From positions 1-11,266 of the forward strand of contig JAURMS010000259.1 of assembly GCA_030830595.1 (NCBI GenBank): 11,266 nucleotides of DNA. Direction: 5' to 3'. How positions within the stretch are numbered: the first letter of the stretch is position 1; every line of letters begins with the position of its first letter. Both the position numbers and the translations under genes were made by a program. This DNA is from Gammaproteobacteria bacterium. Lineage in GTDB: Bacteria > Pseudomonadota > Gammaproteobacteria > Steroidobacterales > Steroidobacteraceae. Shown here one piece after another: positions 1-6,354 of the stretch. The notes below the pieces were generated by a model. It saw nothing but the letters and a program-made list of their open reading frames with translations. It ran no database searches and was not told the DNA's origin.

Positions 1-24
1 GCTCCTGCCATTGCGGAGGCATGC

Positions 25-900
25 ATGAACAACTCGAACGGCCATCGCCCTGCGGTACTCATCACGGGGGTCTCGACCGGCATCGGCCGGGCCTGCGCGG
101 AGGCCCTGCTGGCTGCGGGCTGGCAGGTCTTTGGCAGCGTCCGCCGGCAGGCCGATGCGGAGGCCGCCTCGGCCGCCCTGGGTGAGGGCTTCACGCCGCT
201 CGTCTTCGACGTGACTGATGCGGCGGCGATCGCCGCGGCAGCCGGGGCGGTGGGGGAGGCACTGGGCGGCCGAACCCTGCAGGGCCTGGTCAACAACGCC
301 GGCATCGCGGTGGCCGGCCCCGCCGCCCACATCCCGCTGGATGAGGTCCGCCACCAGTTCGAGGTCAACGTGATCGGGCAGATGGCGGTGTTACAGGCCT
401 TCCTGCCCATGATGGGCATGGACCCACGCTGGCGGGGCGCGCCCGGACGGGTGATCAACATGAGCTCCGTCTCGGGACGCATTGCCTCGCCCTTCATGAG
501 CCCCTATGCCATGTCCAAGCACGCCCTCGAGGCGCTGTCCGAATCCCTGCGCCGGGAGTTGATGCCCTATGGGATCGACGTGGTCATCGTGGGGCCTGGC
601 TCCATCCAGACCCCGATCTGGGCCAAGGCCGATGACATCAACGCCGAGCAGTACGCCCACACCGGTTACCTTGAGCACCTTAAGGGCATGCGCTCGCGCA
701 TGCAGGCCTTTGGCAATGCCGGGCTGCCGGCCGAGGACGTGGGCGTGCTGGTGCGGCGCATCCTGGAGTCCAGGCGGCCGCGCACCCGCTACCCGATCCT
801 GCGCAACCGCTTCTTCATGTGGACCTTGCCCGGCCTCCTGCCGCGCCGCGTCGTGGACCGGATCCTCGCTCGCCGCTTCGGGCTCGACGATCGGGCGTGA
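25..900 (+). CDS. Short-chain dehydrogenase/reductase (classical SDR family oxidoreductase)
   Basis: A 291-residue classical SDR, probably a soluble NAD(P)(H)-dependent oxidoreductase acting on an alcohol, ketone or acyl/steroid-like substrate. The substrate cannot be told from sequence. Visible motifs in order: the cofactor glycine motif TGVSTGIG (residues 14-21), an arginine pair after the second strand (R40-R41, which favours NADP(H)), the NNAG motif (90-93), the conserved Asn (N115), and the catalytic set Ser148, Tyr161 and Lys165 (YxxxK), followed by PGSIQT (191-196). All catalytic residues are intact and the length is within or slightly above the family range, with a basic C-terminal tail. 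The ATG at 25 is preceded by GGAGG at 15-19, a good ribosome binding site. The overall look resembles the 17-beta-hydroxysteroid-dehydrogenase-like SDR subgroup, which is an inference. Its last 86 bases overlap the 3' end of the helicase gene on the opposite strand. Confidence 0.93.
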   Translation: MNNSNGHRPAVLITGVSTGIGRACAEALLAAGWQVFGSVRRQADAEAASAALGEGFTPLVFDVTDAAAIAAAAGAVGEALGGRTLQGLVNNAGIAVAGPAAHIPLDEVRHQFEVNVIGQMAVLQAFLPMMGMDPRWRGAPGRVINMSSVSGRIASPFMSPYAMSKHALEALSESLRRELMPYGIDVVIVGPGSIQTPIWAKADDINAEQYAHTGYLEHLKGMRSRMQAFGNAGLPAEDVGVLVRRILESRRPRTRYPILRNRFFMWTLPGLLPRRVVDRILARRFGLDDRA

Positions 901-2134
901 ACCTGGCTCGATGAGCGGTGCCCGGTGCCTGGTTCTGTTTGGGGCGGTTCTCCGTTGGCCGGGAGTTTGAAGCTTGGGTTGCCTCCGACCCTGAGGCGGG
1001 CACCACGAACTTCGGCAGTTCGATGAACGGCACCGACTGGCGCATGGTCTTTTCGATGTCCCGCAGCAGCGAAGCCTCGTCCTGGGCGACCAGGGACACG
1101 GCCCGGCCGGTGGCGCCGGCCCGCGCGGTGCGGCCGATGCGGTGCACGTAGTCTTCCGGCACGTTCGGCAGTTCGTAGTTCACCACCATCGGCAGTTCCT
1201 TGATGTCGAGGCCGCGTGAGGCGACTTCAGTAGCCACCAGGGCTGCGATCTTGCCGGCCTTGAAGTCGGCGAGGGCCTTCACCCGCGCAGACTGGCTCTT
1301 GTTGCCGTGGATGGCCGCGGCACGGATGCCCGCCGTCTCGAGCTGTTGGGCCAGCTTGTTGGCGCCATGCTTGGTGCGAGTGAAGACCAGCGCCTGGAAC
1401 CACTGACCTTCGTCGGTGGCGCCATGGCCGAACAGGTGCACCAACAGGTGCCGCTTCTGCTCCTTGGGGACCCGAAAGGCCACCTGTTCCACGCGTTCGG
1501 CGGTGCTGTTGCGCGGTGCCACGTCGATGTGGACCGGGTTGGTCAGCAGGCGCGTGGCCAGGTGACGGATGTCGTCGTTGTAGGTGGCCGAAAACAGCAG
1601 GTTCTGGCGGGCCTGGGGCAGCAGCTTCATCACCCGCTTGATGTCGTGGATGAAGCCCATGTCCAGCATGCGATCGGCCTCGTCCAGCACGAAGTGGGAG
1701 ACCCGCGACAGGTCGGCCAGGCCCCGGTTGGCCAGGTCCAGCAGGCGGCCCGGCGTGGCGATGAGCAGGTCGCAGCCCTGGCGCAGGGCCTGGATCTGCG
1801 GGTTCTCGCCCACACCACCGAAGATCACGATGGTTCGCAGCGCCTTGTACTTGCCGTAGTCCCGTGCGTTCTGGGCAATCTGGGCGGCCAGTTCGCGGGT
1901 GGGCGTGAGCACCAGCACGCGCGGCGCGCTGTCCTTGCGGGCTTCCAGCTTCTGCAGCAGGGGTAGCACGAAGCTGGCCGTCTTGCCGGTGCCGGTCTGG
2001 GCGCCGGCCAACACGTCGCGGCCAGCGAGCACGGCCGGAATGGCCTGGGCCTGGATGGGAGTAGGCGTGTCGTAGCCCTTTTCGGTCACGGCACGCAGCA
2101 ACTCGGGCTCAAGCCCGAGATCGGAAAAATTCAT
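815..2134 (-). CDS. rhlE: RhlE-type DEAD-box ATP-dependent RNA helicase
   Basis: A 439-residue DEAD-box helicase that would unwind short RNA duplexes using ATP. RhlE proteins are linked to ribosome assembly and RNA turnover. Motifs in order: N-terminal F and Q motif (F3; TPTPIQ at 23-28), motif I AQTGTGKT (45-52), Ia PTRELA (78-83), Ib TPGR (127-130), II DEAD (151-154), III SAT (182-184), IV region LVFTRTK (249-255), V ATEVASRGLDI (301-311), VI HRIGRTAR (331-338). The tail from about residue 385 is low-complexity and rich in Arg, Gly and Pro, the kind of basic RNA-binding extension usual in RhlE. The ATG at 2134 has AAGGA nine bases upstream. Motif V carries Glu where Asp is usual, and motif VI has Ala where Gly is common. 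The final codons overlap the SDR gene antisense. The assignment to RhlE rather than another DEAD-box subgroup rests on the motif spacing and the ELPNVPEDYVHRIGRT stretch. Confidence 0.93.
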   Translation of the reverse strand: MNFSDLGLEPELLRAVTEKGYDTPTPIQAQAIPAVLAGRDVLAGAQTGTGKTASFVLPLLQKLEARKDSAPRVLVLTPTRELAAQIAQNARDYGKYKALRTIVIFGGVGENPQIQALRQGCDLLIATPGRLLDLANRGLADLSRVSHFVLDEADRMLDMGFIHDIKRVMKLLPQARQNLLFSATYNDDIRHLATRLLTNPVHIDVAPRNSTAERVEQVAFRVPKEQKRHLLVHLFGHGATDEGQWFQALVFTRTKHGANKLAQQLETAGIRAAAIHGNKSQSARVKALADFKAGKIAALVATEVASRGLDIKELPMVVNYELPNVPEDYVHRIGRTARAGATGRAVSLVAQDEASLLRDIEKTMRQSVPFIELPKFVVPASGSEATQASNSRPTENRPKQNQAPGTAHRARFTPDRRARSGERGSGPRRGAAGGRARST

Positions 2135-2312
2135 GAATAGCAGTCCTTCAGTAGGCTCGCCGCGAGGGCACCTGGCCCAAGGCGGTCAGTAGCGAGCGGG
2201 TTTAGCGTATCGAGCCCGCCAACGCGGCAGTCTTCGAGGCAAAGGGGGCGCTGACCGCGCGACCCTGATTTGATGGCGCGCATCTTACACGCCTGATGGG
2301 GGCAGCGCCGGT
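2135..2312 (-). promoter_or_regulatory. Non-coding leader/promoter region of the helicase gene, with nested inverted repeats
   Basis: This is the 178-base gap between the TrmH-like stop and the helicase start, both on the minus strand, so it should hold the helicase promoter. An outer perfect 8-base inverted repeat, GCGGTCAG at 2182-2189 and CTGACCGC at 2251-2258, encloses an inner 5-base pair, GCGGG at 2196-2200 and CCCGC at 2215-2219. The helicase Shine-Dalgarno sequence lies outside the stem, next to the start. No convincing -35/-10 pair was found by eye, so the transcription start is unknown. The region could be a structured 5' leader or simply GC-rich spacer. No tRNA-like or riboswitch-like pattern was recognised. 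Confidence 0.35.
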
Positions 2313-2329
2313 TTATTTTTTCGCGCTGC
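2302..2329. repeat. 7-base inverted repeat across the TrmH-like gene's stop codon
   Basis: GCAGCGC (2302-2308) pairs with GCGCTGC (2323-2329) around a 14-base AT-rich loop that includes the stop codon at 2313-2315. Read on the minus strand there is no run of T after the stem, so it is not a standard intrinsic terminator. It might slow exonucleases at the mRNA 3' end or be chance in GC-rich DNA. Confidence 0.3.
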
Positions 2330-3053
2330 GGTTCAGTTCCCAGGCGCACATGGCCGCGGCACTCGCCAGGTTCAGCGACTCGATCGCGCCACAGCCCGAA
2401 ATATTGAAGGCCCGGGCATGTGGCAGCGACGTCCATGCCTCGGGCAAGCCGCGGGCCTCGCCACCAAACAGCAGTCCGTCGCAGCCAGCGAAGGCGGTCG
2501 AGCTGATGGGCTCGCCCTCAAGGTGCAGGCAGCCAATCCGGCGACAGCGAGCGGCAAACGCGTCCAGCGCAACCCCGGTCTCGACGGGCAGGTGGAAGAT
2601 CGCCCCCATGCTGGCGCGGACTGCCTTGGGGTTGTAGGGGTCCACGCTGTCCGGGCTCAGCAGGCAACGAAAGCCGCCGAACCAGGCCAGCGTTCGCAGC
2701 AGCGTGCCGAGGTTGCCCGGATCCTGCACCTCGTGCAGGTACACCAGTCGCTCTCCCGCGACCGGCGCGGCAGCGGGCAGCATGGGTACCACCGCCAAGA
2801 GGCCCTGCGGCTCGCGGGTATCGGACAGCCGCGCCATCTGCGAGGTGCTGATCACCTGCGTCTTGAGCGGTGAGCGCCAGTCGGCACGTGAGGGACTGAC
2901 GTACAGCGTGGCGTCACGGAGTGCAGGGCGCGTGCGCGCTGCCTTTTCCAGTTCGAGGATCAGGTGCTCGCCCTCGACCAGGTAGCAACCGGCGGCCTCG
3001 CGGTGCTTGCGCTGCTTGAGCTGGCGGATCTCCTCGAAGGTCATGCGGCGCAA
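2313..3053 (-). CDS. TrmH/SpoU-family RNA 2'-O-ribose methyltransferase
   Basis: A 246-residue SPOUT-class enzyme expected to transfer methyl from S-adenosylmethionine to a ribose 2'-OH in rRNA or tRNA. The exact target is not known. Residues 1-95 look like the small substrate-binding domain (FEEIRQLKQRKHR near the start, then YLVEGEHLI at 24-32). The SpoU catalytic domain follows, with motif 1 QDPGNLGTLLRT (110-121), the segment NPKAVRASMGAIFHLPV (141-157), motif 2 LLFGGEARGLP (194-204) and the knot motif 3 IESLNLASAA (224-233). The length is normal for the family. Two starts are possible. The TTG at 3053 has AGGA five bases upstream and overlaps the preceding gene by 13 bases. An ATG at 3044 would give a four-base ATGA overlap but has no well-placed ribosome binding site. 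Either way it should be translationally coupled to the FAD-dependent dehydrogenase upstream. Confidence 0.9.
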   Translation of the reverse strand: MRRMTFEEIRQLKQRKHREAAGCYLVEGEHLILELEKAARTRPALRDATLYVSPSRADWRSPLKTQVISTSQMARLSDTREPQGLLAVVPMLPAAAPVAGERLVYLHEVQDPGNLGTLLRTLAWFGGFRCLLSPDSVDPYNPKAVRASMGAIFHLPVETGVALDAFAARCRRIGCLHLEGEPISSTAFAGCDGLLFGGEARGLPEAWTSLPHARAFNISGCGAIESLNLASAAAMCAWELNRSAKK

Positions 3054-4660
3054 GCTCGTCCTGTGAGTGAGCTGGCGACGGCCTCGGCCAGCAGGATGCC
3101 GTCGATGCCGGCCGATAGGATACCCCCTGCATAACCCGCTCCCTCTCCGCCGGGGAACAGGCCGCGCACGTTCAGGCTCTCCAAGCCGTCCGGGTCGCGG
3201 GGAATGCGCACCGGTGAGGAGGTCCGCGACTCGATGCCGGTGAGCACCGCATCCTCGCGGTCGAAGCCCCGGATCTTGCGGCCGAACACCGGGAGCGCCT
3301 CGCGCAGGGCTTCGATCGCTTCGGCTGACAGCAGGGTGGACAGGTCGCCGAGGCGCACCCCTGGCTGGTAGGACGGCAGCACCTCGCCGAAGGCGGTGGA
3401 CGGTCGGTCCTTCAGGAAGTCGCCCACCAGTTGCCCGGGCGCGCTGTAGTCGCGCCCACCAAGCTCGAAGGCCAGCGATTCCAGCTTCTCCTGCAGCGCG
3501 ATGCCAGCCAGCGGGCCATCGGGAAAATCCCGCTCAGGCGAGATCCCTACCACCATGCCGGCATTGGCGTTGCGCTCGTTGCGCGAGTACTGGCTCATGC
3601 CATTGGTCACGACCCGGCCGGTCTCCGAGGTGGCGGCCACCACCGTGCCGCCAGGGCACATGCAGAAGCTGTAGACCGCCCGGCCATTCCTGGCGTGGTG
3701 CACCAGCTTGTAGTCGGCAGCGCCCAGCGCCGGGTGTCCGGCATGGCGACCGAAGCGGGCCCGGTCGATCATCGACTGCGGGTGTTCGATGCGAAACCCC
3801 AGCGCGAAGGGCTTGGCCTCGATGTGCACGCCTCGCTGGTGCAGCATCCGGAAGGTGTCGCGGGCGCTGTGGCCGAGGGCGAGCACGACGTGCCGGGCCG
3901 GCAGGACTTCGCCATCCTCCAGCGTCAGCGCCTGCAGTTGCCCGCCCTCGATCCCGACGTCCACCACCTTGCTCTCGAAGCGTACCTCGCCGCCGAGGGC
4001 CAGGATCTGCTCGCGCATGGCGGTCACCACGCCGGTGAGGCGGAAGGTGCCGATGTGCGGCCTATTGACGTAAAGAATCTCCGGCGGGGCGCCGGCCTGC
4101 ACGAACTCCTCCAGCACCTTGCGACCGTAGAACTTCGGGTCGCGCACCTGGCTGTAGAGCTTGCCGTCGGAGAACAGGCCGGCTCCGCCCTCGCCGAACT
4201 GCACGTTGGATTCGGGCGTGAGCGTGTGCTTGCGCCACAGCCCCCAGGTGTCGCGGGTCCGGCGGCGTACCTCGCGGCCGCGCTCCAGCACGATGGGCCG
4301 AAAGCCCATCTGCGCGAGCACCAGGGCCGCGAACAGTCCGCAGGGCCCGAAGCCGATCACGACCGGGCGTTCGGCGAGACTGTCCGGTGCCCGGGCTACA
4401 AAGCGGTAACGGGTGTCCGGTGCGGGGCCGACCTCACGGTCGTGACGCAGGCGCTCGAGCACCCCGGCCTCGTCACGCACCTCCAGGTCGACGATGTAGA
4501 CGAGGTGGATGCGATCGCGTTGGCGCGCGTCGTGGCTGCGCTTGAACACGCTGTGGGACAGGAGGTCTGCGTCGGCGATGCCGAGCCGGCTGATGACGGC
4601 GCGGCGCAAGGCCTCTGGGGGGTGGTCAAGGGGCAGCACGAGCCCGGTGATGCGGATCAC
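3041..4660 (-). CDS. FAD-dependent dehydrogenase, COG2509-like, function unknown
   Basis: A 539-residue flavoprotein of the uncharacterised FAD-dependent dehydrogenase group (COG2509, related to the HI0933/BaiN-like fold). The first 90 or so residues form a basic, charged N-terminal domain (SVFKRSHDARQRDRIHLVY at about 37-55). A Rossmann FAD-binding motif follows, GFGPCG (103-108), with an acidic residue ending the second strand (E126). Further conserved-looking blocks are QFGEGGAGLFSDGKL (154-168), the Cys-containing SFCMCPGG (331-338) and the C-terminal flavin-contact block GGEGAGYAGGI (504-514). The GTG start at 4660 has AGGA seven bases upstream and lies 76 bases from the divergent rlmE start. 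No substrate is known to me for this family. It is translationally coupled to a TrmH-like methyltransferase downstream. The family call is confident but the role is open. Confidence 0.88.
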   Translation of the reverse strand: MIRITGLVLPLDHPPEALRRAVISRLGIADADLLSHSVFKRSHDARQRDRIHLVYIVDLEVRDEAGVLERLRHDREVGPAPDTRYRFVARAPDSLAERPVVIGFGPCGLFAALVLAQMGFRPIVLERGREVRRRTRDTWGLWRKHTLTPESNVQFGEGGAGLFSDGKLYSQVRDPKFYGRKVLEEFVQAGAPPEILYVNRPHIGTFRLTGVVTAMREQILALGGEVRFESKVVDVGIEGGQLQALTLEDGEVLPARHVVLALGHSARDTFRMLHQRGVHIEAKPFALGFRIEHPQSMIDRARFGRHAGHPALGAADYKLVHHARNGRAVYSFCMCPGGTVVAATSETGRVVTNGMSQYSRNERNANAGMVVGISPERDFPDGPLAGIALQEKLESLAFELGGRDYSAPGQLVGDFLKDRPSTAFGEVLPSYQPGVRLGDLSTLLSAEAIEALREALPVFGRKIRGFDREDAVLTGIESRTSSPVRIPRDPDGLESLNVRGLFPGGEGAGYAGGILSAGIDGILLAEAVASSLTGRACAA

Positions 4661-4694
4661 GTTCGGTTCCTGGCCGGTGTCTCCGGCAGAGGCC

Positions 4695-4712
4695 TACAAT
4701 GAGGCCATTGTA
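4695..4712. promoter_or_regulatory. Palindrome with a -10-like TACAAT box on both strands, between divergent genes
   Basis: The 18-base element TACAATGAGGCCATTGTA has two perfect 7-base arms around AGGC. It places TACAAT (5 of 6 matches to the -10 consensus) on the plus strand at 4695-4700 and on the minus strand at 4712-4707. GAGGCC also occurs twice, 12 bases apart (4689-4694 and 4701-4706). It sits in the 76-base gap between the FAD dehydrogenase and rlmE. Expected transcription starts would give leaders of about 30 bases for rlmE and 40 bases for the opposite gene. No good -35 hexamer is seen for either direction. It could instead be an operator for a dimeric regulator. Confidence 0.5.
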
Positions 4713-4736
4713 ACCGTTCAGCGAGGCGCCCCGCCG

Positions 4737-5360
4737 GTGGCCAGGTCGAAGAGCAGCAGCCGATGGCTGCAGGAGCATGTCAGCGACCCTTACGTGAAGC
4801 GCGCCCAGCGCGAGGGTTACCGGGCACGTTCGGCCTACAAGCTGCTCGAGCTCGATGAGCGCGACCGGCTGCTCAGGCCCGGCATGACCGTGGTGGACCT
4901 CGGTGCCGCGCCCGGGGGCTGGTCGCAGGTGGCTGCCGCCGCAGTGGGTGAGAAGGGCCGGGTGGTGGCCAGCGACATCCTGCCCATGGATGCCATCCGC
5001 GGAGTGGAGTTCATCCAAGGTGACTTCCGCGAGGAGGCCGTGTTGGCGCAGATCCTGGCGGCGATCGGGGACGCCAAGGCGGACCTGGTGCTGTCGGACA
5101 TGTCGCCTAACCTGAGCGGCGTGGCTCCGGCCGACCAGGCCGCCTCCATTTACCTGCTGGAGCTGGCCCTCGACCTGGCAGGCCGGGTGCTGAAACCGGG
5201 TGGCGACCTCGTCGGCAAGCTGTTTCAGGGTGTGGGCTCGGATGAGTACCTGAAGCAGCTCCGCCAGGTTTTTACCAAGGTCTCCATCCGCAAGCCGGAT
5301 TCGTCGCGCTCGCGTTCCCGCGAAGTCTATTTCGTGGCCCGCGGCTTCAAGGGCGCGTAA
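4737..5360 (+). CDS. rlmE: 23S rRNA (uridine-2'-O)-methyltransferase RlmE (FtsJ/RrmJ)
   Basis: RlmE methylates the 2'-OH of U2552 in the A loop of 23S rRNA within the large subunit, a late step in 50S assembly. From the GTG at 4737 the protein is 207 residues, against 209 in E. coli. It opens SKSSSRWLQEH, followed by the SAM-binding motif DLGAAPGGWSQ (54-64), SDMSPNLSG (120-128) and KPDSSRSRSREVY (186-198). The catalytic set is K35, D121, K161 and E196, each three less than E. coli K38, D124, K164 and E199, so the enzyme should be active. The open frame extends upstream to 4509, but that part lies antisense in the neighbouring gene and has no RlmE-like sequence. The GTG has GAGG at 4723-4726, ten bases upstream. 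Unlike in E. coli, no yhbY lies divergently upstream and no ftsH follows. Confidence 0.95.
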   Translation: MARSKSSSRWLQEHVSDPYVKRAQREGYRARSAYKLLELDERDRLLRPGMTVVDLGAAPGGWSQVAAAAVGEKGRVVASDILPMDAIRGVEFIQGDFREEAVLAQILAAIGDAKADLVLSDMSPNLSGVAPADQAASIYLLELALDLAGRVLKPGGDLVGKLFQGVGSDEYLKQLRQVFTKVSIRKPDSSRSRSREVYFVARGFKGA

Positions 5361-5370
5361 CCCGGGCAGA

Positions 5371-6345
5371 TCAGGCGTGGAGGTGGCAGGCCACCTGGTG
5401 GCTGGCCCCGGATGTTCCTACCTCGACGACGGGCGGGGTCACCGAGCGGCAGGTCTCCATCACCTTCGGGCAGCGCAGGTGGAAGGGGCAGCCGGGCGGC
5501 GGGTTCATCGGTGAGGGCACGTCACCACCGAGCACGATACGCCGCGCCTTGCGGGTGGGGTCGGGGACCGGCACGGCCGAGAGCAACGCCTCGGTATAGG
5601 GATGCCTGGGCTGGCGATACAGTTCCTGTGCCGGCGCCATTTCCACGATGCGCCCGAGGTACATCACGCCCACCCGGTCGCTGACGTGCTCCACCACCGA
5701 CAGGTCGTGGGAGATGAACAGGAAGGCGATGCCCATCTCCCGCTGCAGGCGCGCGATCAGGTTGAGCACCTGCGCGCGAACCGAAACGTCCAGTGCCGAG
5801 ACGGGCTCATCGGCCACGATCAGCTTCGGATCGAGGGCCAGGGCGCGGGCGATGCCGATGCGCTGGCGCTGGCCGCCGGAAAATTCATGGGGATAGCGGT
5901 CCATTACGGCGGTGCGCATGCCCACGACGCCGAGCAGTTCCTCCACTCTCCGCTCTCGTTCTGCCGGCGTGCCGATGCCATGCACCTCGAGTGGCTCGCG
6001 GATGGTCTGGGCGACGGTGCGACGCGGGCTCAACGAGGCATAGGGGTCCTGGAAAATGATCTGCATGGAGCGGCGCATGGCGTGCAGGCCACGCGGGTCG
6101 AGCGTGGTCAGCTCGGTGCCGTCGAGGAGCACCTCGCCGGAAGTGGGCCGCTGGAGCTGCAGGATCGCCCTGCCGAGCGTGGACTTGCCGCAACCCGATT
6201 CGCCGACCAGGCCAAGCGTCTGGCCGGCAGCCAGGGAAAAACTGACGCCATCGACGGCCCGCACCTGGGCCACCACGCGCCTGAGCAGGCCACCGCGCAC
6301 CGGAAAGTGCTTCTTGAGGTTCCTCACTTCGAGCAGTGGCGTCAT
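5371..6345 (-). CDS. Peptide ABC transporter ATP-binding protein, Opp/Dpp F type
   Basis: The second ATPase of an oligopeptide/dipeptide-type importer, cytoplasmic and docked on the permease pair. From the ATG at 6345 it is 324 residues: Walker A GESGCGKS (48-55), Q-loop QD (99-100), signature FSGGQRQR (155-162), Walker B LIVADEP (175-181) and H-loop His213. A C-terminal oligopeptide-transporter domain starts near 230, with Cys286, Cys292, Cys299 and Cys320. It resembles the F subunit in its LEVRNLKKHFPV opening and NPPPGCPFHLRC tail. An upstream in-frame ATG at 6351 is only one base after GAGG. The ATG at 6345 has that GAGG seven bases away, so it is preferred. It is the last gene of the operon, nine bases after the D-type ATPase stop, and ends 10 bases from the convergent rlmE stop. 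Substrate class (dipeptide, oligopeptide or other) is not decided. Confidence 0.93.
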   Translation of the reverse strand: MTPLLEVRNLKKHFPVRGGLLRRVVAQVRAVDGVSFSLAAGQTLGLVGESGCGKSTLGRAILQLQRPTSGEVLLDGTELTTLDPRGLHAMRRSMQIIFQDPYASLSPRRTVAQTIREPLEVHGIGTPAERERRVEELLGVVGMRTAVMDRYPHEFSGGQRQRIGIARALALDPKLIVADEPVSALDVSVRAQVLNLIARLQREMGIAFLFISHDLSVVEHVSDRVGVMYLGRIVEMAPAQELYRQPRHPYTEALLSAVPVPDPTRKARRIVLGGDVPSPMNPPPGCPFHLRCPKVMETCRSVTPPVVEVGTSGASHQVACHLHA

Positions 6346-6354
6346 CGGCATGCC

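Noticed and set aside
1307..1966. Plus-strand open frame (219 codons) opposite the helicase
   Set aside because: It lies wholly inside the motif-bearing part of the helicase and its composition (Gln/His/Val-rich) is an antisense artefact.
2131..2436. Minus-strand open frame of about 100 codons covering the helicase leader
   Set aside because: It overlaps the end of the TrmH-like gene out of frame, has no family resemblance, and its stop region overlaps the helicase start. More likely non-coding.
3431..4702. Long plus-strand open frame (423 codons) opposite the FAD-dependent dehydrogenase
   Set aside because: It mirrors a gene with clear flavoprotein motifs, is rich in His/Gly/Ala/Val as expected for the antisense of GC-rich coding DNA, and shows no domain of its own.
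4509..4736. N-terminal extension of the rlmE frame
   Set aside because: It overlaps the start of the divergent gene, shows no similarity to RlmE, and the GTG at 4737 gives a protein whose catalytic residues align with E. coli RlmE at a constant offset.
5361..5370. Bidirectional terminator between rlmE and the importer operon
   Set aside because: Only 10 bases separate the two stops and no hairpin with a T-run is visible there.
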